Numbered from the stretch's first letter, positions 52,070 to 62,850 are shown. The stretch is DNA of 64,000 nt from Aquirufa ecclesiirivi (GCF_011250515.1 NZ_JAANOP010000003.1:1-64000), one strand, 5' to 3'. The notes: generated by a model not told the origin, from the letters alone. Numbers and translations: made by a program.

Positions 52070-53662
52070 CTAATATCTATATTTCCCTTTTTTGAAGTCA
52101 AAAATAAGCAATCTTCTGCCATTTTTTTTCTTTAAAAGCACGGAATCTTGAATTAAGGTATCTATTTTTTGAATGAATAAATCAGTGGGTTCAAAGTACA
52201 CATTGGTTAACTGTGCATCACTAACATCTGCAGTGCGAACTTTCAAATGAGCTGAGTTCAAAAAATTATTCATTTTTGAGGGATAAATCACGGTATCCCC
52301 TAGTTGGTATTGTTGTTTGATTTTTTTGGCTATTTCAAGATACGGATTTGATCTTCTATCATGGGCAAAAGTATATTTCTGCGCTTTATCTGTATAGAGT
52401 GGTAAAAAGAGTTGAACTACATAATTCACTTGAATGAATAAAAATATACCGGCTACAATCCTTATCCAGATGGCTTGTTGAAATGCATACTCAGCCAATC
52501 CAAGTGAAATAAATAGGCCAAATGGTAGCCCAAAACTAGCATATCGTAAGAAAAAGCCTGTGGTGGTACCCGCATTTACCGCCGAAAGGAATAATACCAA
52601 TATGGGAAATACAATTTGAATGATTCCGAAGATATACAAGGAACGAGCTTCCTTGGGTAAGCTCTTCAACCAAGAAAACACCCCTGTCCCAAAAAGCAGT
52701 AAACAAACCGCTCCTATTTTAAATCCATGACGCACATATAAATCGTTGGTCCAAAAAAATTGGTCAGACAAAATTGAAACAGTTCTTTTAAATAAATTTC
52801 CCGCATTGGCTGGCTCGATCCAACCGGCTATGGGGCTACTATGCTCCAAAAATTCTCGGTATTGTTTAGCGGCATCTGCTTGGTAAGCTAAAAAATACTG
52901 TCCTGGCCCCCACATCATCCATAAACCAAAGGGTATGATGACCAACACACCGCAGAGGATATGTTTCTGCCAGAATTTCCAGGTATTTCTTTGTTGTAAA
53001 GAGAAGATCATTTGACCTACAAAAACTAGGGCGGTCAAGTAGGTACTAAATAAAGCAGCCAAACTCGTAAGCATCCACATGATCCATTTTTTTTGTGTGC
53101 TCTTTTGCTGGTTTTCAGCTTGTATGGCCGACCAGAAATAAAAATTAGAGGCTGAAGAAAAGAATATGCTGGTCGTATAATTTCTTGCTTGCTGGCTATA
53201 AATCACAAAAAAGGGCTCTATGACAGCTAAAGCTAAAATGAGGATGGGGAAACCTTTTGATTGAGGTCGTATTTTTCTGGCCCAATAAAAAAGTAGCCAG
53301 AGTGTCAATATGTTAAATAAGACTGAAACAGAGCGAAGGACACCATCCTCTTTACCAAATAAAAAGGCAAAGAGTTTGAGCATCATGTCATGAACTAAAC
53401 TATTACCACTAACATCCCCTCGTGCATCTGCGTCCAACCAAGCTTTAATCCCACGTGATTTCCAAAAATCTTCCGGAGTAAAGGTTTTAGGTGGGGCAAG
53501 CATATCTGTCATCCCACCAAAATTAGTGTTTCCTACAGCAAGGAGCATACTCTGCTTCTCATCCCCAAACAAACCAAAATGGCCAATATGATACGTTCGT
53601 AAGCCTAAAGCAAGGAGCATCAAAGCAAAAAAACTCAATACAAATAGGCCTTTATTTTTCAT
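52070..53662 (-). CDS. Polytopic GT39/ArnT-like glycosyltransferase
   Basis: The 530-residue protein has 10-12 hydrophobic helices. The first periplasmic loop carries an acidic motif after the first helix (HFGLFGDEKQSMLL, Asp-Glu near residue 34), which is the catalytic acid of lipid-linked GT-C enzymes of the PMT/ArnT group. The C-terminal part is a soluble, mixed domain ending in a KGKYRY tail. It would move a sugar from a polyprenyl phosphate onto a lipid, glycan or protein in the periplasm; its donor is probably made by the neighbouring GT2 enzyme. Specificity is unknown. The gene is downstream of a strong terminator after nrdA. Confidence 0.85.
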   Translation of the reverse strand: MKNKGLFVLSFFALMLLALGLRTYHIGHFGLFGDEKQSMLLAVGNTNFGGMTDMLAPPKTFTPEDFWKSRGIKAWLDADARGDVSGNSLVHDMMLKLFAFLFGKEDGVLRSVSVLFNILTLWLLFYWARKIRPQSKGFPILILALAVIEPFFVIYSQQARNYTTSIFFSSASNFYFWSAIQAENQQKSTQKKWIMWMLTSLAALFSTYLTALVFVGQMIFSLQQRNTWKFWQKHILCGVLVIIPFGLWMMWGPGQYFLAYQADAAKQYREFLEHSSPIAGWIEPANAGNLFKRTVSILSDQFFWTNDLYVRHGFKIGAVCLLLFGTGVFSWLKSLPKEARSLYIFGIIQIVFPILVLFLSAVNAGTTTGFFLRYASFGLPFGLFISLGLAEYAFQQAIWIRIVAGIFLFIQVNYVVQLFLPLYTDKAQKYTFAHDRRSNPYLEIAKKIKQQYQLGDTVIYPSKMNNFLNSAHLKVRTADVSDAQLTNVYFEPTDLFIQKIDTLIQDSVLLKKKNGRRLLIFDFKKGKYRY

Positions 53663-53686
53663 TGAACACGTTTAGCTGGAAAACAT

Positions 53687-53720
53687 AAAAATCACTTGAT
53701 GTTGCCATCAAGTGATTTTT
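53687..53720. terminator. Terminator after nrdA
   Basis: Arms 53687-53701 and 53706-53720 form a 15-bp perfect stem (the outer four pairs are A-T) around a four-base loop. Runs of A and T at the ends make it usable in both directions. It separates nrdA from the glycosyltransferase gene downstream on the same strand. Confidence 0.8.
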
Positions 53721-53753
53721 AAACACATTTTGAAACTGAATAACAGCTTTTGA

Positions 53754-56201
53754 TTAAGAACCACAGGCCTCACATGCTTCAGGATTATCTAAAGAACAAG
53801 TCATATCGGCTCTGTTTTGCGATTCTGCCTCGGTGAATGATGCAGCGGATGCGGCTTGCTGTCTTGCATACTGCATTTCTGATTCATGCACATTGTTAGT
53901 TTGTTCAATTGCCACTTCTGCCTGTTTTTCGATGGTAAATTTAATGGCATCGGCAGCAGCTTTGGTACGTAGGTAATACATACCTGTTTTCAAACCAAGC
54001 TTCCAAGCGTGGAAGTGCATGGATGTTAACTTACCAAAGTTGACGTCTTGAATGTGAATGTTCAAACTTTGAGATTGACAGATATAAGCTCCGCGATCTG
54101 CGGCCATTTCTAAAATGGTTTTTTGCTTAATCTCCCAAACTGTTTTGTATAGTTCTTTTAAGTCTTGAGGAATTTCAGGAATATTTTGAACTGAGCCATT
54201 CGCAGAGATCAACTTGTTCTTCATACTCTCATTCCATAGGCCTAATTTGATTAGATCTTTCAATAAGTGCTTGTTCACGACAGCGAACTCTCCTGACAAT
54301 ACACGACGAGCATAAATGTTAGATGTATATGGTTCAAAACACTCATTGTTACCTAAAATCTGGCTGGTTGAAGCTGTTGGCATAGGAGCCACTAATAAGG
54401 AGTTACGAACTCCATTTTCAACCACCAATTGGCGAAGTGCTTCCCAATCCCAACGACCTGATTCAGGAGTTACTCCCCACATATCAAATTGGAAAACACC
54501 TTTAGAGATTGGAGAACCTTCCCAGGTAGAATAAGGTCCTTCCACTTTAGCTAGCTCCATGGATGCTTCCATCGATGCGTAGTAAATCGTTTCAAAGATA
54601 TCCTTGTTCAATTGTTTCGCAGCCTCTGACTCAAATGGCATACGCAACATAATGAACACATCGGCTAAACCTTGTACACCTAATCCAATAGGACGGTGAC
54701 GCATGTTGGAGTTTCTAGCCTCCGGTACTGGGTAATAGTTAACATCAATAATTTTGTTCAGGTTGCGAGTTGCCGCCTTTGTAACTTCATATAATTTATC
54801 ATGATCAAAAGCTAAAGCTCCTTGCTCATTCATGCGTACGTATTTTGGCAATGCCAAAGAGGCTAGGTTACATACAGCAACTTCGTCTTTGGAAGTAAAC
54901 TCCATAATTTCAGTACACAAGTTGGACGACTTGATCGTACCTAGATTCTTCTGATTGGATTTTTTATTGGCGGCATCTTTATACAACATGTAAGGTGTAC
55001 CTGTTTCCGTTTGTGACTCCAATACTTTAAACCAAAGTTCTTGAGCTTTCACGACTTGACGAGCTTTTCCTGCCAGTTCATATTTTTCGTATAAAGCTTC
55101 AAACTCTTCACCGTAGGCATCAGAAAGCCCTGGGCACTCATGAGGGCAGAACAATGACCACTCGGCATTTTCTTCCACACGTTTCATGAATAAATCTGGT
55201 ATCCAGAGGGCATAGAATAAATCCCTTGCACGCATTTCTTCTTTACCATGATTTTTCTTCAATTCTAAGAAGTCAAATACATCGGCATGCCAAGGCTCCA
55301 AATATATAGCAAATGATCCTTTACGCTTTCCTCCACCCTGATCTACATAACGAGCTGTATCGTTGAATACGCGCAACATAGGGATAATACCGTTGGAAGT
55401 ACCATTGGTTCCTTTAATGTAAGACCCCGTGGCACGAATATTATGAATACTCAACCCAATTCCTCCGGCAGATTGTGAAATCCTAGCAGTCTGCTTCAAT
55501 GTATCGTAAATACCTTCAATAGAATCATCTTGCACGGTCAATAAGAAACAAGATGACATTTGAGGCTTGGGTGTACCTGCATTGAACAAGGTTGGAGTGG
55601 CATGGGTAAACCAACGCTCCGAGAGTAAATTGTACGTATCAATAGCAGCAGCAATATCAGCACCATGGATACCCACAGCTACACGCATCAACATATGTTG
55701 AGGACGCTCAGCGATTTGCCCTTCCAATTTCAAAAGATACGATTTTTCTAAGGTTTTGAAACCAAAATAATCATACCCAAAATCACGGTCATAGATAATG
55801 GCTTCATCCAACTCCACGGCGTTCTTTTTGATGATATCGTAGATTTCCTTAGAAAGAAGTGCAGCGTTTTGGCCTGTTTTTGGATCTACGTACGTAAACA
55901 AGCGCTTCATCGTAGCCGAAAAGGACTTCAATGTGTTCTTGTGTAAGTTAGAGATCGCGATTCGAGCTGCCAAAACAGCGTAATCAGGATGCTTGGTTGT
56001 TAACGAAGCTGCTGTCTCAGCGGCCAAGTTATCCAACTCCGTGGTCTTAACCCCGTCATAAAGCCCTGTAATCACTTTTCTAGCAACCTCAAGAGGTTGA
56101 ACAAAAAATGGATCCAAGCTATAGCAAAGCTTCTCAATTCTTGCTGTGATTTTATCGAACTTGACAGATTCCCGTCGACCGTCTCTTTTAATTACGTACA
56201 T
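53754..56201 (-). CDS. nrdA: Ribonucleoside-diphosphate reductase, alpha subunit (class I)
   Basis: NrdA reduces ribonucleotides to deoxyribonucleotides together with a beta subunit. The 815-residue product has an N-terminal ATP cone ([20 protein letters not shown]) for allosteric control. The catalytic cysteines are in [19 protein letters not shown] (with Asn and Glu) and [13 protein letters not shown]-terminal redox tail holds Cys802 plus the pair Cys810 and Cys813 (EACEACGS). No nrdB or NrdR gene is nearby, so the beta subunit must be elsewhere. Two A+T-rich NrdR-box-like sequences lie just upstream. Confidence 0.97.
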   Translation of the reverse strand: MYVIKRDGRRESVKFDKITARIEKLCYSLDPFFVQPLEVARKVITGLYDGVKTTELDNLAAETAASLTTKHPDYAVLAARIAISNLHKNTLKSFSATMKRLFTYVDPKTGQNAALLSKEIYDIIKKNAVELDEAIIYDRDFGYDYFGFKTLEKSYLLKLEGQIAERPQHMLMRVAVGIHGADIAAAIDTYNLLSERWFTHATPTLFNAGTPKPQMSSCFLLTVQDDSIEGIYDTLKQTARISQSAGGIGLSIHNIRATGSYIKGTNGTSNGIIPMLRVFNDTARYVDQGGGKRKGSFAIYLEPWHADVFDFLELKKNHGKEEMRARDLFYALWIPDLFMKRVEENAEWSLFCPHECPGLSDAYGEEFEALYEKYELAGKARQVVKAQELWFKVLESQTETGTPYMLYKDAANKKSNQKNLGTIKSSNLCTEIMEFTSKDEVAVCNLASLALPKYVRMNEQGALAFDHDKLYEVTKAATRNLNKIIDVNYYPVPEARNSNMRHRPIGLGVQGLADVFIMLRMPFESEAAKQLNKDIFETIYYASMEASMELAKVEGPYSTWEGSPISKGVFQFDMWGVTPESGRWDWEALRQLVVENGVRNSLLVAPMPTASTSQILGNNECFEPYTSNIYARRVLSGEFAVVNKHLLKDLIKLGLWNESMKNKLISANGSVQNIPEIPQDLKELYKTVWEIKQKTILEMAADRGAYICQSQSLNIHIQDVNFGKLTSMHFHAWKLGLKTGMYYLRTKAAADAIKFTIEKQAEVAIEQTNNVHESEMQYARQQAASAASFTEAESQNRADMTCSLDNPEACEACGS

Positions 56202-56718
56202 ACTTGATATATTAGAAAAATTAGCGTCTATATAATTTAGTTACAACCTTGTTAAAGCACAAAAGATTCCCATTCTAGAAAATTTCTCATCTAAAATATT
56301 CAAGCTAATATCACTTGAAAATTGGTTGGCGGTTTTGTTTTTAAGCTTTAACTTCATCCAAGGATTGCATACTCCTTGGGGGGTTGGGCACTATGTAAAA
56401 TTAGAAAAAAAGAACACCGCTTGCAAACTATTTTTTCTCCAAAAAAAATAAAAAAAAGGTGCTTATTTGAAATGCAACATTCAATTAACCTCATGTCAAT
56501 TCGTTACGACATCTACGTCTTTGAAAAGTACCAGAAAATATTTTTTAAGATTTTTTTAAGCTCCTTAAAATTGGCAAAAACCCTAAAAAATTGTTATGCA
56601 ATATTTTGGAATTCCTTATAAAATTTATAATTTTGCATCCCGAATTAGCTGAACCTTCATCCCAAAGGTTTCATTATAAAACAAAAGACGGCAGGGAATC
56701 GTCATTATACTACCCAAC
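56202..56718. other. 517-base intergenic region between nrdA and rpmE2
   Basis: This gap between divergent nrdA and rpmE2 holds no supported gene: an 81-codon frame (56376-56621) is compositionally poor, with poly-A and poly-T derived codons. It does contain possible NrdR-like boxes near 56203-56215 and 56227-56240. There is a 7-bp inverted repeat with an 8-base loop (CCAAGGA/TCCTTGG, 56358-56379), a poly-A tract near 56440-56460, and the rpmE2 promoter at 56605-56635. Confidence 0.6.
56605..56635 (+). promoter_or_regulatory. Bacteroidota sigma-ABfr-type promoter of rpmE2
   Basis: The -33 element TTTG (56605-56608) and the -7 element TAATTTTG (56628-56635; TAnnTTTG) are separated by 19 bases, an exact match to the published Bacteroidota consensus. 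It implies a leader of about 75 bases before the rpmE2 start. Confidence 0.75.
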
Positions 56719-56964
56719 ATGAAAAAAGACATTCACCCAGAATACAAAGAAGTTGTATTTCACGATTTATCAGCAGATTACAAGTTTTTAACTCGTTCTT
56801 GCGTTAATACAACCGAAACAACTGAATTCGAAGGAGCTACTTACCCAGTATTCAAAATTGAGGTTTCTTCTCAATCACACCCTTTTTACACAGGTAAAAA
56901 TGTGTTATTGGATACTACTGGTCGTGTGGATAAATTCAACAAGCGTTACGCTCAGAAAAACTAA
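56719..56964 (+). CDS. rpmE2: Ribosomal protein bL31, type B
   Basis: This is an 81-residue ribosomal protein of the large subunit. It starts [20 protein letters not shown] and lacks the zinc-binding CxxC pairs of type A, having just a single Cys28. The type B form carries the extended loop ([18 protein letters not shown]) and the conserved [11 protein letters not shown] and VDKFNKRY. In bacteria that have both forms, the type B paralogue is often expressed under zinc limitation; whether a type A gene exists in this genome is unknown. It has its own promoter and terminator. Confidence 0.97.
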   Translation: MKKDIHPEYKEVVFHDLSADYKFLTRSCVNTTETTEFEGATYPVFKIEVSSQSHPFYTGKNVLLDTTGRVDKFNKRYAQKN

Positions 56965-56985
56965 TCCAAACAAAAAACATTACCC

Positions 56986-57020
56986 AAGCCTCCTCGAACT
57001 TGTTTCAAGGAGGCTTTTTT
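56986..57020 (+). terminator. Rho-independent terminator of rpmE2
   Basis: Arms 56986-56994 (AAGCCTCCT) and 57008-57016 are perfect complements around a 13-base loop with a further small inner pairing, followed by T to 57020. The next gene starts 17 bases later. Confidence 0.85.
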
Positions 57021-57036
57021 ATTGTATTTTTGTCGC

Positions 57037-58167
57037 ATGCTGGAAAACGTCACCTTCTATAACGACCCTCTCCTTGTACAAGCATTGAGACCTCTAAGCT
57101 ACTATCGATCTCTAGATCAATTGTGGCTAGGAACCAGAACGATACAGGATAAATGGAAGGCCTATCCGCTAAATACAACACCATCTGTTCCAATAGCTAT
57201 TTTGGGTTCTTTACTCCCCAATACCGAGATGGTACAAGCAATCCAACAATTAAGTCCCAATACAGCCTTAGTTCAAGGAAATCAAGTCTTGGCTTTCAGC
57301 TATGAACTGGGTCAAAAACCATTGCCTCCTTCAAGAAATAATAAGATAGAATACTCAGGTAAAGCTCAATGGATTCAGCATCCAGAAGATCTTTTAAAAC
57401 ATCAAGCTGCAGCTCTACTTGATGAAATAAATCCAACACCTTTCGATATCGAGAAATATCAAGCCTTGGGAAATACCATTCTGGCTCCTGATAACTGTTT
57501 CATTCATCCAAGTGCACAAATGAAAGGATGTATGTTGGATGCGAGTCATGGACCTATCTATATCGGAGAAGAAGTTAACCTACAGATGGGAACCATCATA
57601 CAAGGACCTGCCGCCTTCTTGCAAGGTTCATCCACCAACCTGGGAGCGAAAATTAGACCTAATACCACGATTGGTCCGGGATGCAAAGTAGGTGGTGAAA
57701 TCAATCATTCGATCTTTTTCCCCTTTAGTAATAAAGCCCACGAAGGGTATATAGGTAGTTCTGTCATCGGGTCATACGTCAACATGGGTGCTCTAAGCAG
57801 TAATTCCAATGTAAAAAACGATTTAAAGCCCATTTCCATCTTCGATTATCCTCAAAATAAACTAAGAAATACGGGTTTAACGGCACTTGGTATTATCATG
57901 GGAGATTTTGTCACTACTGGCATACATAGCAAATTCAATACAGGCAGCGTAGTGGGTTGCCACAGCAATATTAGTAGTCAAGGTTTCTTACCTAAATTCA
58001 TTCCTTCTTTTACCTGGGGCGAATTTCCCAAGCTACAAATCTACCAAATGGCCAAAGCGAAACAAGTAGCTTCCCAATGGATTGGACTAAAACAGCAAGC
58101 TATTCCTGAAAATCTAGCTCAGGTCATGGAAGAAATTTGGAAAGAGGAGGCTTCTTTCCGAACTTAG
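57037..58167 (+). CDS. GlmU-like sugar nucleotidyltransferase/acyltransferase-fold protein
   Basis: The 376-residue protein resembles the Bacteroidota GlmU-related family. The N-terminal part starts NVTFYNDPLLVQALRPLSYYRSLDQL and takes the place of a nucleotidyltransferase domain without its full Gly-rich loop. The C-terminal half (about 165-330) is a left-handed beta-helix of hexapeptide repeats, including ILAPDNCFIHPSAQMKGC, IYIGEEVNLQMGTIIQGPA and GAKIRPNTTIGPGCKVGG. These features suggest an acetyl- or nucleotidyl-transferase acting on sugar phosphates, but activity is unproven. The frame starts at 57022; the ATG at 57037 fits the family. Another true GlmU may exist elsewhere. Confidence 0.88.
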   Translation: MLENVTFYNDPLLVQALRPLSYYRSLDQLWLGTRTIQDKWKAYPLNTTPSVPIAILGSLLPNTEMVQAIQQLSPNTALVQGNQVLAFSYELGQKPLPPSRNNKIEYSGKAQWIQHPEDLLKHQAAALLDEINPTPFDIEKYQALGNTILAPDNCFIHPSAQMKGCMLDASHGPIYIGEEVNLQMGTIIQGPAAFLQGSSTNLGAKIRPNTTIGPGCKVGGEINHSIFFPFSNKAHEGYIGSSVIGSYVNMGALSSNSNVKNDLKPISIFDYPQNKLRNTGLTALGIIMGDFVTTGIHSKFNTGSVVGCHSNISSQGFLPKFIPSFTWGEFPKLQIYQMAKAKQVASQWIGLKQQAIPENLAQVMEEIWKEEASFRT

Positions 58168-58194
58168 CCTTTTCTTTTACTCATTCCAAAAGGC

Positions 58195-59328
58195 ATGCTT
58201 TTTAAGGACATTCCGGGCTTATTTGACATCAAGAAAACATTGAGTGCCGCTGTGCAAAATCAGCACATCGCACATGCTCAATTGTTTCATGGTCCTTATG
58301 GGGGTCCACAATTAGCCATGGCCTTGGCTTTTACTACCTACTTGTTTTGTACGAATCGACAAGGTGAGGATGCTTGTGGAGTATGTGCGAGTTGTCAAAA
58401 AATGAAACGAGCAGTTCATCCCGATTTAGTCTTTTTATTTCCCACTATTGTAACGAAAAAAGTAAAGGAGCCTGAATCTGACATCTTTTTACCCGAGTGG
58501 AGAAATTTCATAGCGGAGTCTACCTATCGTACATTACCTGAATGGCTCGTTTTTTTGGGAGCAGAAGGAAATAAACAAGGTAATTTCCCCGTGGAAGAAA
58601 CCCGAAAATTAATACCCAAAATTAGCTTAAAACCCTTTGAGGCACCATTTAAGGTGGTAATTTTATGGAATCCAGAATCCTTGAATGCCTCCTCTGGGAA
58701 TGCCCTATTAAAAACCTTGGAGGAACCACCTTCAACGACCTTGTTTTTGCTAGTTTGCTCTGAGCCTCAAAAATTACTAGCTACTATTCTATCGAGGACA
58801 CAGCGCGTCAAAATCCCTTCAGTAGAAGAAAATGCACTAGCTGATTTTTTGGTGGAACAATCTGCCATTGATGCAGAAAAAGCTTTGCAATTAGCCCAAA
58901 GTGCCGAAGGAAATATTGCCTGGGCATTAGAAAAATCGAAAACGGAAAACTTAAGTACATCGACCTGGTTTGCCGAATGGATGCGTGCCGTGTATGCGAA
59001 AAACTTAAGTAAGTTGGTTATTCTGGCTGATCAATTTGATGGTTTTGCTAAAGAAGACCAAAAAGGGCTTTTGGAATATAGCTTACATGTTCTTAGGCAA
59101 TGTTTATACCAAATTTCGGGAGCTCCTCAACTGATAAAATCACTGGAAAAAGAAAAGAAATTCATCGATAATTTTTCCAAGACCTTGAGTCAAGATAAAA
59201 TAGAAAAAATGTCGAGTAAAGTTTCAGATGTCCACTACCATTTGGAAAGAAATGCTCGTGCCAAAATGGTGCATTTGGACTTATCCTTACAATTTGTCCG
59301 CATTTATCATGCACAACAAAACGCCTAA
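58195..59328 (+). CDS. holB: DNA polymerase III subunit delta' (clamp-loader)
   Basis: Delta' is part of the complex that loads the beta sliding clamp. The 377-residue AAA+ protein has the N-terminal HIAHAQLFHGPYGGPQLAMA (a degenerate P-loop, as usual for delta'), a zinc-like CGVCASCQKMKR, VDETR-equivalent FPVEETRKLIPKISLKPFE, LNASSGNALLKTLEEPPSTT and the sensor LSRTQRVKIP. The ATP site lacks the lysine, so it is non-catalytic. It lies two bases before hemC. Confidence 0.92.
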   Translation: MLFKDIPGLFDIKKTLSAAVQNQHIAHAQLFHGPYGGPQLAMALAFTTYLFCTNRQGEDACGVCASCQKMKRAVHPDLVFLFPTIVTKKVKEPESDIFLPEWRNFIAESTYRTLPEWLVFLGAEGNKQGNFPVEETRKLIPKISLKPFEAPFKVVILWNPESLNASSGNALLKTLEEPPSTTLFLLVCSEPQKLLATILSRTQRVKIPSVEENALADFLVEQSAIDAEKALQLAQSAEGNIAWALEKSKTENLSTSTWFAEWMRAVYAKNLSKLVILADQFDGFAKEDQKGLLEYSLHVLRQCLYQISGAPQLIKSLEKEKKFIDNFSKTLSQDKIEKMSSKVSDVHYHLERNARAKMVHLDLSLQFVRIYHAQQNA

Positions 59329-59330
59329 AC

Positions 59331-60257
59331 ATGCAACATATTAGAATAGGTACCCGAAATTCAGCATTAGCCTTATGGCAAGCGAATCATATTGGTCATT
59401 TGTTGGAAAAGGCGGGATTTAGTTATGAACTGAAGGCCATCAGTACCAAAGGGGATCTAGTATTAGATCGTTCTTTATCGAAAATTGGGTCTAAAGGCGT
59501 TTTTACGGAAGAATTAGAAACTATGCTCCGAGAGGGGGAAATTGATATTGCTCAACATTCTGCTAAAGACTTGCCATCGCATTTACCAGAAGATTTAGCA
59601 TTAATTGCCTACACGGAAAGAGAGGAGGCGCATGACGTGGTACTTAGTTTAGACCCTAGTGTATGTCTAGATTCAGATAAAAAATTAACAATTGGCACCT
59701 CTTCTACACGCAGACGGGCATTTTTACAACATTTCTACCCACAACATGAAGCTGTAGAAATGCGAGGAAATTTACAAACACGACTTGAAAAATTAAAACA
59801 AGGCTCTTGTGACGCTATGTTACTTGCCTATGCGGGAGTACATCGCATGGAAATGAGTGCGTACATCACACAACATTTATCGATATCTCAATTTGTTCCA
59901 GCGGTAGGACAAGGATCTGTGGCCATTCAATGCGCTGTAAGCTTGAATCCTAGCCTCAAAGAACAAATTAGGGCCGCTTGTAATCATGATGATACGGAAA
60001 AATGCCTGCTGGCCGAAAGAAGTTTATTGTATCAATTAGAAGGTGGATGTAGTGTTCCTGTATATGGGCATGCTGTATTGACAGAAAATTCGATCCGTTT
60101 AACAGGTGGAGTTTTGAGCTTAAATGGGCAACAAAAAATAGAATTCACGCAAATTGGTACTCATCCTCAAATTTTAGGTGAACATTTAGCGGGAGATTTG
60201 GTAAATTCGGGTGCTAGAAAAATCCTACAAGCCATTAGGGCAGAGTTAAATCCATAA
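59331..60257 (+). CDS. hemC: Hydroxymethylbilane synthase
   Basis: HemC polymerises four porphobilinogens to hydroxymethylbilane in haem synthesis. The 308-residue protein has IRIGTRNSALALWQA, KGVFTEELE, the catalytic Asp80 in QHSAKDLPS, GTSSTRRRAFLQ and the dipyrromethane-cofactor cysteine Cys240 in LEGGCSVPVYG. No other haem genes are nearby. The gene is two bases after holB. Confidence 0.97.
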   Translation: MQHIRIGTRNSALALWQANHIGHLLEKAGFSYELKAISTKGDLVLDRSLSKIGSKGVFTEELETMLREGEIDIAQHSAKDLPSHLPEDLALIAYTEREEAHDVVLSLDPSVCLDSDKKLTIGTSSTRRRAFLQHFYPQHEAVEMRGNLQTRLEKLKQGSCDAMLLAYAGVHRMEMSAYITQHLSISQFVPAVGQGSVAIQCAVSLNPSLKEQIRAACNHDDTEKCLLAERSLLYQLEGGCSVPVYGHAVLTENSIRLTGGVLSLNGQQKIEFTQIGTHPQILGEHLAGDLVNSGARKILQAIRAELNP

Positions 60258-60274
60258 TCTTGTTGAAATTTCGC

Positions 60275-61180
60275 ATGAAAAAGAGCATTTTAATTACCGG
60301 TTCCAATGGCTTATTAGGTCAAAAATTAGTCCAATTACTCGTCAAACAGGATGATATTGAGCTAATAGCAACAGCTAAAGGTCCCAACCGTCTTGCGTCT
60401 ACCACAGGCTACACCTATGTATCCTTGGACATTACACAAGCAAAAGAGGTAATGGAAGTCTTTCAACAATACCAACCCGATGTATTGATTCATACAGCAG
60501 CCATGACCAATGTCGACACGTGCGAAGTGGACCCAGCAGGTTGTGAATTGTTGAATGTCACAGCAGTTCAGTATTTAGTACAGGCCTGTGAAGCACATGA
60601 TACGTTTATGTGTCATTTATCTACTGACTTTATTTTTGATGGAGCTGATGGCCCATATGATGAAGAAGCTCAACCGAATCCTATTTCCATTTATGGAGAA
60701 AGTAAACTAGCTGCTGAAAAATTAATTCAAGCTTCTTCCATTCGCTGGGCAATTGCCAGAACAGTACTTGTGTTTGGTATTGTACAAGATATGAGCCGCA
60801 CGAACATCATATTATGGGTAAAGAAATCCTTGGAAGAGGGGAAATCCATACAGGTAGTAACAGATCAATTCAGAACGCCAACATTAGCTGAGGATTTAGC
60901 CATTGGCTGCTGGCTAATAGCCCAAAAAGAAGCAGAAGGAATTTACAATATTTCAGGTTCTGATTTCTTAACTCCCTATGAAATGGCCATTAAAACTGCT
61001 AATTTCTTTCAATTGCCACTTGAATTAATTACTAAAGCCGATTCTTCTACATTCCAACAAGCTGCTAAAAGGCCTCCAAGGACTGGGTTTATTTTGGACA
61101 AAGCAAAAAAAATCCTAGGGTATCAGCCTAGGAGTTTTGATGAGGGGATTGCTATTGTAGCCGAACAAATTCGAGCTTAA
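60275..61180 (+). CDS. Extended SDR sugar-nucleotide reductase, RmlD-like
   Basis: The 301-residue protein is an NAD(P)-dependent reductase related to dTDP-4-dehydrorhamnose reductase. It has [14 protein letters not shown] near its start, the catalytic Tyr-x3-Lys in [13 protein letters not shown], and [15 protein letters not shown] and [15 protein letters not shown], all RmlD-typical. It lacks neighbouring rml genes, and the substrate is uncertain. The frame begins with a TTG at 60260, but the ATG at 60275 precedes the [11 protein letters not shown] start. Its 3' end overlaps the obgE stop by four bases. Confidence 0.9.
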   Translation: MKKSILITGSNGLLGQKLVQLLVKQDDIELIATAKGPNRLASTTGYTYVSLDITQAKEVMEVFQQYQPDVLIHTAAMTNVDTCEVDPAGCELLNVTAVQYLVQACEAHDTFMCHLSTDFIFDGADGPYDEEAQPNPISIYGESKLAAEKLIQASSIRWAIARTVLVFGIVQDMSRTNIILWVKKSLEEGKSIQVVTDQFRTPTLAEDLAIGCWLIAQKEAEGIYNISGSDFLTPYEMAIKTANFFQLPLELITKADSSTFQQAAKRPPRTGFILDKAKKILGYQPRSFDEGIAIVAEQIRA

Positions 61181-62262
61181 TCTTCGATGGAAGGTTGATC
61201 TTCTTCGGAAGCAGCATTATTTTCATCTTGTATCGACTTGGCTAACAAAGTATCTGCATGAAACTTAGCATTTTCTTCTTGCAAGGTCTTCCAAAGTACA
61301 TCTTTTAATTCTTGAATACCTTCTTGAGTTATAGAAGAGATGAATACTACAGGTAAATCTGATGGCAAAGTCGCCCGAATTTCTTCTTGCATCTCAGGAA
61401 TGGAAATATCCATTTTAGAAACAACCAAAACCCGTTGTTTTTGGAGTAATTCTGGATTAAATTTCTCCAATTCACCTAATAGAATTTCGTATTCATTCCC
61501 CCAATCTTTCGCATCAGAAGGAATTAAGAAGCATAATATAGAATTTCGTTCGATATGACGTAAAAAACGTAGGCCTAAACCTTTACCTTCGGAGGCACCT
61601 TCAATAATACCAGGAATATCGGCTACAACAAATGATTTGTAATCACGGTAAGCAACTACACCTAAATGCGGAACTAAAGTAGTAAATGGATAATCCGCAA
61701 TTTCGGGTTTAGCTGCAGAAAGAACAGATAATAAAGTGGATTTACCCGCATTTGGGAAACCAACTAAACCAACATCTGCTAAGACTTTCAATTCCATGAT
61801 GACCCAACGATCCTGCCCTTCCTCTCCAGGTTGAGCATGGCGTGGAGATTGATTGGTTGAAGATTTAAAATGGGTATTACCCATACCGCCTCTTCCACCC
61901 GGAAGTAATAATATCTTTTGACCTTCTTCTGTTACTTCAGCTAAAAATTCATTGCTTTCAGCATCTTTCACGATGGTTCCAAGCGGAACTTCAATGTAAA
62001 TATCTTCACCTTCTGCACCAGACCTTCTTCCGCCCTCACCTCCTTTGCCATTGTCAGCAATGATGTGTTTTTGGTATTTCAGGTGAAGTAAAGTCCAAAG
62101 TTGGGAATTGCCAACCAAATAGATATGCCCTCCTCTACCGCCATCGCCACCATCGGGACCGCCTTTTGGCACGTGTTTTTCACGGCGAAAATGGGACGAT
62201 CCAAATCCTCCTCTACCGGAGCGGACGTTTATCTTTACGTAATCTATAAAATTGGATGTCAT
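61177..62262 (-). CDS. obgE: Obg GTPase
   Basis: Obg is an essential ribosome-associated GTPase involved in 50S assembly and stress response. The 361-residue protein has the glycine-rich Obg fold (residues 1-160, including [12 protein letters not shown] and [13 protein letters not shown]), then the G domain with P-loop [19 protein letters not shown] and the NKMD-equivalent SKMD. A short acidic tail follows. It starts 18 bases downstream of adk and probably belongs to the same minus-strand operon. Confidence 0.97.
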   Translation of the reverse strand: MTSNFIDYVKINVRSGRGGFGSSHFRREKHVPKGGPDGGDGGRGGHIYLVGNSQLWTLLHLKYQKHIIADNGKGGEGGRRSGAEGEDIYIEVPLGTIVKDAESNEFLAEVTEEGQKILLLPGGRGGMGNTHFKSSTNQSPRHAQPGEEGQDRWVIMELKVLADVGLVGFPNAGKSTLLSVLSAAKPEIADYPFTTLVPHLGVVAYRDYKSFVVADIPGIIEGASEGKGLGLRFLRHIERNSILCFLIPSDAKDWGNEYEILLGELEKFNPELLQKQRVLVVSKMDISIPEMQEEIRATLPSDLPVVFISSITQEGIQELKDVLWKTLQEENAKFHADTLLAKSIQDENNAASEEDQPSIED

Positions 62263-62280
62263 AAGTATGATACAAGGTTA

Positions 62281-62850
62281 TTAACCTTCAATAATGCGGA
62301 CAATTTGTCCAAATATTTCTTCAATTTCACCGATACCATTGATACCTTGGAATTTTCCTTGGGAATCATAGTAACCAGCCACTGGAGCTGTCTTTTCTCC
62401 ATATTCTTGTACTCTTTTGCGTATTAGTTCTTCATTTTGATCATCGGGTCTTCCTGAAGTCTTACCGCGCTCTAATAAACGTTGGGTTAATTCCTCTTGG
62501 TTTACTTCCAAGGAAATCATGTGCTTAATGGATAATTGATGCCCTTCCAATAAGGTATCCAAAGCCTCTGCTTGAGCTACTGTTCTAGGAAAACCATCAA
62601 AAATAAAGCCTGCGGCCCCTTTATTTTCATTTAATTTATTCTCAATCATTCCTATCACTACCGAATCTGGAACAAGAATTCCTTGATCCATTAATTTTTT
62701 TGCTTCTAGGCCTAAATCTGTACCTGCAGTAATTTCAGCTCGCAATAAATCTCCTGTAGATAAATGTATTAAACCATATTTTTCAATCAATTTGGCTGAC
62801 TGAGTTCCTTTTCCCGCCCCTGGAGGCCCAAATAGTACAAGATTTAACAT
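62281..62850 (-). CDS. adk: Adenylate kinase
   Basis: Adk balances ATP, ADP and AMP. The 189-residue enzyme is the short type without a zinc-lid insert: P-loop FGPPGAGKGTQ, STGDLLRAEI, FIFDGFPRTVAQAEAL and the LID arginines in ERGKTSGRPDD. The frame reaches 62916, but the ATG at 62850 begins the MLNLVLFGPPGAGKGT that is expected for the family. Confidence 0.98.
   Translation of the reverse strand: MLNLVLFGPPGAGKGTQSAKLIEKYGLIHLSTGDLLRAEITAGTDLGLEAKKLMDQGILVPDSVVIGMIENKLNENKGAAGFIFDGFPRTVAQAEALDTLLEGHQLSIKHMISLEVNQEELTQRLLERGKTSGRPDDQNEELIRKRVQEYGEKTAPVAGYYDSQGKFQGINGIGEIEEIFGQIVRIIEG

Noticed and set aside
56376-56621. 81-codon open frame between nrdA and rpmE2
   Set aside because: The frame runs through poly-A and A+T-rich sequence, includes the -33 region of the rpmE2 promoter, and has no recognisable protein features.
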